Source of the DNA: Clostridia bacterium
GTDB taxonomy: Bacteria > Bacillota > DAOUPZ01
Direction of reading: 5' to 3'
DNA: 64,000 nucleotides
Assembly (NCBI GenBank): GCA_030625885.1
Contig: DAOUPZ010000015.1
Location: 1-64,000 of the forward strand
A model generated the notes under the pieces. It searched no databases. It was not told the origin of the DNA and saw only the letters and a program-made list of their open reading frames with translations. Positions 58,577 through 64,000 of this stretch are shown here, piece after piece (position 1 is the first letter of the stretch; every line of letters begins with the position of its first letter). The position numbers and the translations under genes are program-made.

Positions 58577-59637
58577 AACGTTTGCGATACAAAATGTCGG
58601 AAAAGAAACTGGATGGGATGCTCATTACCGGTGGAGAAAATTTGAGCTATTTATGCGGGTTTACAGGTGGTTCAGATGGCTGGTTATTAATAGGGGAACA
58701 TGAATCATTGTTGATAACGGATTTTCGTTATCAGGAACAGGTTGTTCAGGAAGCCCCTCTGGTTAAACCGATTATTTATCGAAAAGAGCGTTTAAAGGCT
58801 TTAGTAGAACAAGTTAAATCATTATCACTAAAACATTTGGGTTTTGAAGGAGAGCATATCACCTATCATCTTGCAAAGCAAATGACAGATGCTTTGGGGG
58901 ATATATCTTTTATGGCACAAATTGAGATGATAGAAGAATTGCGTGTGATTAAGGAACCGGAAGAATTAGAAGTGATTCGCAAAGCGGTAGCTGTAGCAGA
59001 TGCTAGTCTTTTAGAAATTTATCCCTTACTGCAACCTGGGAGAAAAGAAGCGGAAGTTGCTTTGGAATTAGAATATGTCATGAGAAAAAAAGGGGGCAGC
59101 GGGACTTCATTTGAAACGATTGTTGCATCGGGGTCACGTTCTTCCTTACCGCATGGTATTGCCACTTCTCGGGAGATGCAGCCTGGCGATTTAGTAACGA
59201 TTGATTATGGGACAATTTACAATGGATATTGTTCTGACACAACGCGTACTTTTTTACTGAATGATGGAGAAAGCCGAAGCAAGAAAGAGGCGATCTATCG
59301 TATTGTAAAAGAAGCACAACAGGAAGCGGTTCAACAAATAAAAGCAGGGATGACGTGCCGAGAAATAGATGCGGTTGCCCGGAATATCATTGAATCTTAT
59401 GGCTATGGTGAGTACTTTGGTCATGGTTTAGGGCATGGCGTGGGAAGTGTTGTTCATGAAAAGCCGTCACTTTCACCGCGAAGCGATCAAGTACTTGTCC
59501 CAGGAATGGTTGTAACCATTGAACCAGGTATATATCTTCCGAATTTTGGGGGTGTCAGGATTGAAGATATGGTGCTGATTAGAGAAAGTGGCAGGGAAGT
59601 CTTGACAAACGTGCCAAAACAATTGATAATATGTTAA
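58555..59637 (+). CDS. Xaa-Pro aminopeptidase (M24 family)
   Basis: 360 residues. The N-terminal creatinase-like domain ([35 protein letters not shown]) precedes the pita-bread fold with metal ligands in [19 protein letters not shown] (two Asp), [18 protein letters not shown] (His), TIEPGIY and [10 protein letters not shown] (Glu). It removes N-terminal residues before proline. AGGAAG lies before ATG 58555, within aroQ. It precedes efp in the common clostridial order. Confidence 0.9.
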   Translation: MGCKERLERLRYKMSEKKLDGMLITGGENLSYLCGFTGGSDGWLLIGEHESLLITDFRYQEQVVQEAPLVKPIIYRKERLKALVEQVKSLSLKHLGFEGEHITYHLAKQMTDALGDISFMAQIEMIEELRVIKEPEELEVIRKAVAVADASLLEIYPLLQPGRKEAEVALELEYVMRKKGGSGTSFETIVASGSRSSLPHGIATSREMQPGDLVTIDYGTIYNGYCSDTTRTFLLNDGESRSKKEAIYRIVKEAQQEAVQQIKAGMTCREIDAVARNIIESYGYGEYFGHGLGHGVGSVVHEKPSLSPRSDQVLVPGMVVTIEPGIYLPNFGGVRIEDMVLIRESGREVLTNVPKQLIIC

Positions 59638-59695
59638 GAAGGGCAATTTGTCCAAAAATTAGCAGAATAGGATTTTTGGTGAAAGGAGATAACAT

Positions 59696-60259
59696 ATGAT
59701 TTCAACCAATGACTTTAAGACGGGTGTTACTTTTGAAATGGATGGACAAGTTTATCAAGTTGTCGAGTTTATGCATGTAAAGCCCGGGAAAGGGTCTGCT
59801 TTTGTACGTTCTAAAATTAGAAATGCACGGACAGGTGCAGTGATTGAAAAGACGTTTAAGGCAGGGGAAAAATTACCCAAAGCGCGTATAGACCATCGCG
59901 ATATGCAATATTTGTATAGCGAAGGTGACACGTATAATCTCATGGATACAGAAAACTATGAGCAAGTTGGTATTACAGAAGAACAGTTAGGTGATGCTAA
60001 AAAATATTTAAAAGAGAATATGGTCATCAGTGTCAGTTTTTATAATGGACAAATTATCGGTGTTGAAGTACCTAACTTTGTAGAATTAGTTGTTACACAA
60101 ACTGATCCAGGTGTAAAAGGGGATACCGCAACAGGTGGAACCAAACCGGCTACTTTAGAATCCGGTGCAATCGTTCAAGTTCCCTTATTTGTTAATGAGG
60201 GCGAAATGATTCGTGTAGATACGCGTACGGGAAGCTATATGGAACGTGTTAAGAATTAA
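59696..60259 (+). CDS. efp: Translation elongation factor P
   Basis: 187 residues, normal length. Domain I with [13 protein letters not shown] (tip Lys32 region), then the two OB domains ([55 protein letters not shown]) ending YMERVKN. It rescues ribosomes stalled at polyproline. Lys32 is not followed by the YmfI-system genes here, so its modification is unknown. AAAGGAGATAAC precedes the ATG. Confidence 0.95.
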   Translation: MISTNDFKTGVTFEMDGQVYQVVEFMHVKPGKGSAFVRSKIRNARTGAVIEKTFKAGEKLPKARIDHRDMQYLYSEGDTYNLMDTENYEQVGITEEQLGDAKKYLKENMVISVSFYNGQIIGVEVPNFVELVVTQTDPGVKGDTATGGTKPATLESGAIVQVPLFVNEGEMIRVDTRTGSYMERVKN

Positions 60260-60344
60260 TAAAGAATGATTTTGTAAAATTGGGAGATAATATGTACCAA
60301 GTGAATTTTTTGAAATTTGCTTATAATGAAAGGAGGCGTTTTTG

Positions 60345-60776
60345 GTGAGAGATTTATCACAAAAAGTATCATATTTACAAGGTTTAGCAGAAGGAATGGA
60401 ATTGGAAAGCACGAGTAAAGAGGGTAAAGTGATTACAAAAATGCTTGATCTGCTGGAAGACATAGCGGATGAGTTTAAAGCCGTTCATATGTATCAAGAA
60501 GAAACAGAAGAATATTTAGAAGCAATGGATGAGGATTTGGCAGATTTAGAAGTGGAATTTTATGATGATGAAGATGATGATGATGATGAATATGACTTTG
60601 ATGAGGAATTAATCGAAGTCCAGTGCCCCAATTGTGGTGAAACCATATACTTTGACGATGAGTATTTAGATGAAGATGATATGGATGAAGTGCCTTGCCC
60701 TAATTGTGGAGAAACCCTTTACTTTGATAATGACGATCTTCTTGAAGATTACGTAGAAGATGGAGATGACGAATAA
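60345..60776 (+). CDS. CD1247-type acidic protein with two zinc ribbons
   Basis: 143 residues from GTG 60345 (AGGAGG 8 nt upstream). Residues 1-60 (MRDLSQKVSYLQGLAEGMEL, ITKMLDLLEDIADEFKAVH) are the helical N-terminal domain found in many Clostridia next to efp and spoIIIA. A highly acidic linker (YDDEDDDDDEYDFDEE) leads to two short zinc-knuckle halves with the same motif CPNCGET(I/L)YF, followed by another acidic tail. Together the four Cys could bind one zinc. Function unknown. Two tandem terminators follow. Confidence 0.8.
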   Translation: MRDLSQKVSYLQGLAEGMELESTSKEGKVITKMLDLLEDIADEFKAVHMYQEETEEYLEAMDEDLADLEVEFYDDEDDDDDEYDFDEELIEVQCPNCGETIYFDDEYLDEDDMDEVPCPNCGETLYFDNDDLLEDYVEDGDDE

Positions 60777-60798
60777 GAGCCGAAAGGCTCTTTTTTTT
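60775..60798 (+). terminator. Terminator 1 after CD1247-type gene
   Basis: AAGAGCC, loop GAAA, GGCTCTT, then a T run. Overlaps the stop codon region. Confidence 0.9.
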
Positions 60799-60806
60799 AT
60801 GAAAAC

Positions 60807-60832
60807 GCATCTGCGAAAGCAGGTGCTTTTTT
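60807..60832 (+). terminator. Terminator 2, tandem
   Basis: GCATCTGC, loop GAAA, GCAGGTGC (one T-G), then TTTTTT. The second of two GAAA-capped terminators 15 bp apart; insulates the sporulation operon. Confidence 0.8.
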
Positions 60833-60907
60833 CATAATTTTTGTAAAAAGGTCATAAATTCACCAAGTTGATAATATTTATAGATAAAAGGGACAAAGGG
60901 GTGCTCT

Positions 60908-61918
60908 GTGATTATGAAAATTGTATGCGGCACGAATCATGATCAAGTTGTAAATGAAAAACTTCATTCGTTTCCAGAACGGATTGAACGTGAAATACTC
61001 CAGTTTTTAAGTCCTGCCATACGACAGCTTTTGCTTAGTTTATCACCCGTTACATGGCAAGCGGTACAGGAGATTCGTTTGCGGTTGGGATCACCTTTAA
61101 TGTTGGCAACCCATCTTGGGGATATGATGATCGATGAAAAAGGAAGGGTAACCCAGGAACTCGACCAGGCTAGAATGATTGGAGTAGAAGATATGGCCCA
61201 AACGATAGAAATGATTAGCCAAAGTTCTCTTTATGCCATTGAAGAGGAATTGCGGCAAGGCTATGTGACATTACCCGGCGGGCATCGGGTAGGAATGGTC
61301 GGAAAGACTGTTTTGAGTGAGCGGCAAATTAAAACCCTGAAACATATTTCAGCACTCAATATTAGGATGTCTCGCCAAGTTATAGGGGCTGCAAATAAAG
61401 TCATGCCGGTAATAATAGGGGATGAAGGGAAGAAACTATATCATACACTTCTTATTTCCCCCCCGCAATGCGGGAAGACCACACTTTTGCGGGATATGGT
61501 ACGCCAATTGAGTAATGGCGTTGAAGCCCTTAATTTTCAGGGGATAAAGGTAGGGTTGGTGGATGAACGTTCGGAAATTGCCAGTTGTTATCATGGTTTT
61601 CCGCAAAATGATGTTGGGGTTCGAACCGATGTACTGGATGGTTGTCCAAAGGCACAGGGGATGATGATGTTAGTACGCAGTATGTCACCGCAAGTCATTG
61701 CCACAGACGAAATTGGTCGTGAGGAGGATGCGTTAGCTTTGGAAGAAGTGTTAAATGCAGGTGTGAAGATGATTACAACTGTTCATGGCAGTGATTTAGA
61801 TGAAGTTTCTCGCCGTCCTGTTATGGCATCTATCCTTCATAAGAAAATATTTGAACGCATTATTGTTTTAGGGAAATCGAAAGGTGTGGGAACGATAGAA
61901 CAGATGATTACCTTATAA
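60908..61918 (+). CDS. spoIIIAA: Stage III sporulation protein AA
   Basis: 336 residues. ATPase with a P-loop around residues 184-191 (SPPQCGKTTLLRD), GLVDERSEIASCY, VGVRTDVLDGCPKAQGMMML, and IATDEIGREEDALALEE in the Walker B position. It is the mother-cell motor of the SpoIIIA-SpoIIQ channel that feeds the forespore. GTG 60908 lies 6 nt after AAAGGGG; ATG 60914 is also possible. The operon is normally transcribed by sigma-E in the mother cell; I could not recognise the promoter with confidence. Confidence 0.95.
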   Translation: MIMKIVCGTNHDQVVNEKLHSFPERIEREILQFLSPAIRQLLLSLSPVTWQAVQEIRLRLGSPLMLATHLGDMMIDEKGRVTQELDQARMIGVEDMAQTIEMISQSSLYAIEEELRQGYVTLPGGHRVGMVGKTVLSERQIKTLKHISALNIRMSRQVIGAANKVMPVIIGDEGKKLYHTLLISPPQCGKTTLLRDMVRQLSNGVEALNFQGIKVGLVDERSEIASCYHGFPQNDVGVRTDVLDGCPKAQGMMMLVRSMSPQVIATDEIGREEDALALEEVLNAGVKMITTVHGSDLDEVSRRPVMASILHKKIFERIIVLGKSKGVGTIEQMITL

Positions 61919-61937
61919 AGAAAGGGGACGTGAAGCA

Positions 61938-62453
61938 TTGAAATGGATGGGCGTTATTTTTATTGTATTAGCCTGCAGCGGACTGGGCTTTCTAGTAGCC
62001 GGTAACTATCGTAAAAGGCCGCAGCAATTGCGGCAATTACAAGCTGCTTTTCAAATGTTGGAAACACAGATTTGTTATAGCGCGACCCCATTACCTGAGG
62101 CATTATTATATGTGTCCCAGAGGTGTCATTTATCGATAGCGCCTTTGTTTAAAAGAGCGGGAGAGCGCTTATCATCGCGGCAGGGGGTTACGGCGTATAC
62201 AGCGTGGAAACAATCACTAGATGAGCTATATAAACAGACTGCTTTGAATCATCACGATCAGGATATTTTGTTGCAATTTGGGATGAATTTGGGAAACTCC
62301 GACCGGGAGGAGCAGATAAAACATTTGCAATTGTTGCAGACCCAATTGAAAGCAGAGGAAAAAAATAGTAATGAAGAAAGGCAAAAAAATGAACGCCTTT
62401 GGAAATACAGCGGGGTGTTGGTGGGGTTGTTGGTTGTTATATTGTTAGTTTAA
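61938..62453 (+). CDS. spoIIIAB: Stage III sporulation protein AB
   Basis: 171 residues from TTG 61938 (AAAGGGGACG upstream). N-terminal helix (WMGVIFIVLACSGLGFLVAG), family block RKRPQQLRQLQAAFQMLETQICYSATPLPEAL, cut here to its core ETQICYSATPLPEAL, a helical body (GNSDREEQIKHLQLLQTQLK) and a C-terminal membrane helix (GVLVGLLVVILLV). SpoIIIAB resembles the GspF platform protein of type II secretion. The next gene is separated by an unusual 213-bp repeat region. Confidence 0.95.
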   Translation: MKWMGVIFIVLACSGLGFLVAGNYRKRPQQLRQLQAAFQMLETQICYSATPLPEALLYVSQRCHLSIAPLFKRAGERLSSRQGVTAYTAWKQSLDELYKQTALNHHDQDILLQFGMNLGNSDREEQIKHLQLLQTQLKAEEKNSNEERQKNERLWKYSGVLVGLLVVILLV

Positions 62454-62463
62454 GTGATATAAA

Positions 62464-62555
62464 AGCAGGTAGCAATCAGCAGGTAGCAGGTAGGAAAAGA
62501 TTAAAGAACAGTAGGTAGTAATCAGCAGGTAGTAGGTAGGAAAAAATTAAAGAAC
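62464..62555 (+). repeat. 46-bp direct repeat, two copies
   Basis: Units 62464-62509 and 62510-62555, starting AGCAGGTAGCAATCAGCAGG and AGTAGGTAGTAATCAGCAGG, ending ATTAAAGAAC. They differ at four positions, all C to T or G to A. Confidence 0.85.
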
Positions 62556-62559
62556 CTAA

Positions 62560-62631
<72 letters not shown>

Positions 62632-62666
62632 TGCTAATCACTAACTGTGGAATGGGGGAGCGTTTT

Positions 62667-62861
62667 ATGAATATCGAATTGGTTTTTCAGATTGCGGGGA
62701 TTGGGATATTGATATCTGTTTTAAATATGGTATTGAAGCAGGCGGGGAAAGAAGAACAAGCTCAAATGCTAACGTTGGTAGGGGTCGTTATTGTTTTATT
62801 GATGGTAATTCAGTTAATTAGTCAATTGTTTAATAATGTGCGTTCTGTATTTGGGTTTTAG
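62667..62861 (+). CDS. spoIIIAC: Stage III sporulation protein AC
   Basis: 64 residues from ATG 62667 (GGGGGAGCG upstream; the longer frame from 62631 begins in the repeat tract). Two membrane segments (VFQIAGIGILISVLNMVL and MLTLVGVVIVLLMVIQLI) joined by KQAGKEEQAQ, the full SpoIIIAC pattern. Small membrane ring component of the mother-cell channel. Confidence 0.95.
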   Translation: MNIELVFQIAGIGILISVLNMVLKQAGKEEQAQMLTLVGVVIVLLMVIQLISQLFNNVRSVFGF

Positions 62862-62876
62862 ATAAGAGGTGATGGC

Positions 62877-63263
62877 ATGGAAATTTTGCAAGTGGTAGGT
62901 ATGGGATTGGTATCAACGATTTTGATTGTTGTCATTCGTCAGCGGCAGCCGGAGATGGCATTATTATTAAGCCTTTTGGTCGGTGTATTACTATTCTTAT
63001 TCTTAGTTAATAAAATTGCTGTCATTATTGATATTTTACAACAACTTGCATCTCAGGCAGATATAAAAATGGAATATCTAAATGTTATCCTAAAAATCAT
63101 TGGGGTTGCTTATCTGGCGGAATTTGGTGCCCAGATTTGTCGAGATGCAGGTGAAGGGGCCATTGCCGCGAAAGTGGAATTAGCTGGAAAAGTCATTATT
63201 ATGATGATGGCATTGCCAGTGATGATGATGTTATTAGAAGCGATCATGCGCTTACTTCCATGA
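62877..63263 (+). CDS. spoIIIAD: Stage III sporulation protein AD
   Basis: 128 residues. Four membrane segments; the family block VVGMGLVSTILIVVIRQRQPE at the start and LAEFGAQICRDAGEGAIAAK in the middle are diagnostic. A channel component with SpoIIIAC and AE. ATAAGAGGTGATGG carries the ribosome site; 15 bp after spoIIIAC. Confidence 0.95.
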   Translation: MEILQVVGMGLVSTILIVVIRQRQPEMALLLSLLVGVLLFLFLVNKIAVIIDILQQLASQADIKMEYLNVILKIIGVAYLAEFGAQICRDAGEGAIAAKVELAGKVIIMMMALPVMMMLLEAIMRLLP

Positions 63264-63282
63264 TGGGGAAGGGTGGGTTTTT

Positions 63283-64000
63283 ATGGGCAGTAAGATCAGA
63301 AGAATCATCATGTGTGTCATTATATTAGGAAATATCTTCTGCTTTCAAAGTGATGTTTTGGCACAAGAACAACCCCTTTCATCAGAAACATCCACAGAAT
63401 TTGATGAAAACAGTATGATAGAAAAAACGTGGAAAAATCTAAAAACAGAAGAATTGGATACTTTTTTGGAAGAAATAAATGAGGAATATGATATTATGCC
63501 ATCTTTTGATATTGGAGAGATGATTAAAAATATTGCAACGGGTCAGATTGACTTCGATATTCAAAATATTTTTAAAACCATCATACATTTTTTATTTAAA
63601 GAGGTTGTATCTAATTTCAACGTTCTCGGGAAAATCTTGATTCTAGCGGTGGTTTGTGCTATTTTACAGAATTTACAAGCTTCTTTTGAAAAGAGTTCTG
63701 TGGGGAAAGTGGCTTACACCGTATGCTACCTCTTGCTCATTGCACTCGCTTTGAGTTCCTTTAATGTTGCGGTCAAAGTGGCAAAAGAAGCAGTAGATAA
63801 CATGGTGGGGTTTATGTTGGCGCTCATTCCAGTTTTACTTACCATTCTTACATCAATGGGCGGGTTAACATCTGCTGCGTTATTTCATCCGATTATTTAT
63901 TTGATGGTAAATGTCTTTGGCACGATTGTGCAGAATGTGGTTTTTCCCTTGCTCTTTATGACAACCATTCTTATTTTAGTAAATAATATTTCGGATGATT
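63283..64000 (+). CDS. spoIIIAE: Stage III sporulation protein AE, partial
   Basis: First 239 residues; runs off the right edge. The N-terminus is a signal-type segment (RRIIMCVIILGNIFCFQS, cleavage near VLA-QE), then an acidic region (TEELDTFLEEINEEY), an amphipathic domain (IGEMIKNIATGQIDFDIQNI) and several membrane helices (ILILAVVCAILQNLQ, VCYLLLIALALSSFNV, MLALIPVLLTILTSMGG). This is the SpoIIIAE layout, the largest membrane subunit. GAAGGGTGGG precedes ATG 63283. 19 bp after spoIIIAD. Confidence 0.93.
   Translation, partial: MGSKIRRIIMCVIILGNIFCFQSDVLAQEQPLSSETSTEFDENSMIEKTWKNLKTEELDTFLEEINEEYDIMPSFDIGEMIKNIATGQIDFDIQNIFKTIIHFLFKEVVSNFNVLGKILILAVVCAILQNLQASFEKSSVGKVAYTVCYLLLIALALSSFNVAVKVAKEAVDNMVGFMLALIPVLLTILTSMGGLTSAALFHPIIYLMVNVFGTIVQNVVFPLLFMTTILILVNNISDD

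Overview
The window looks like chromosome of an endospore-forming anaerobic Firmicute of the class Clostridia, probably a Peptococcaceae-type lineage. The evidence is the spoIIIAA-AB-AC-AD-AE operon running off the right edge, a Spo0E-like phosphatase, AddAB instead of RecBCD, a CD1247-type protein beside efp, SLH and dockerin surface modules, remnants of the clostridial lysine 2,3-aminomutase (abl) pathway, and strong purine-rich ribosome binding sites. The lineage is inferred; there is no rRNA or other marker here.

Left part (1-29.3 kb), AT-rich accessory-type DNA. It starts with the end of a solute-binding lipoprotein. Next come a flavodoxin, a lipid kinase fused to a permuted papain-fold domain, and three paralogous lipoprotein cassettes (3.6-5.4, 14.0-14.9 and 22.2-24.4 kb). 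sbcDC, a collapsed abl operon and several regulator/effector pairs follow: XRE plus membrane protein, MerR, and ECF sigma plus DUF4179 anti-sigma. A duplicated YajC-like module, an XRE/Spo0E-like divergent pair and a WYL plus OLD-nuclease pair complete it. Intergenic spaces are crowded with dispersed repeats, named here H1 (GGGGACA...TGTCCCC hairpins), H2 (AAGCAAGC...GCTTGCTT hairpins), P (an AT-rich element usually 60-110 bp upstream of genes) and Q (ATGCGTTCACTATAATAA). Several gene relics lie among them.

Middle part (29.3-49.8 kb). addB-addA form a repair operon of visibly higher GC. They are followed by a secreted leucine-rich-repeat protein, a BASS-family transporter and a CstA-type carrier on the minus strand. 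Then come an OmpR/histidine-kinase pair, a methyltransferase, a WG-repeat protein, an SLH-dockerin protein, a stand-alone CheY-like receiver and aroE. Repeats become sparser but H1 and Q copies persist.

Right part (49.9-64 kb), tightly packed. It holds a type IV pilus/pseudopilus operon (PilB-like ATPase, four prepilin-like proteins, PilM, PilN, PilO) with no PilC, then tldD-tldE, aroQ, a Xaa-Pro peptidase, efp, a CD1247-like acidic zinc-ribbon protein, and spoIIIAA to spoIIIAE (partial). A 46-bp direct repeat and an 8-bp minisatellite interrupt the spoIIIA operon between AB and AC.

No tRNA, rRNA, CRISPR array or intact transposase was recognised. The best candidates for something undescribed are the WYL-OLD pair, the lipid kinase/papain fusion, the lipoprotein cassette family with exchangeable partner genes, and the covarying hairpin repeat families.
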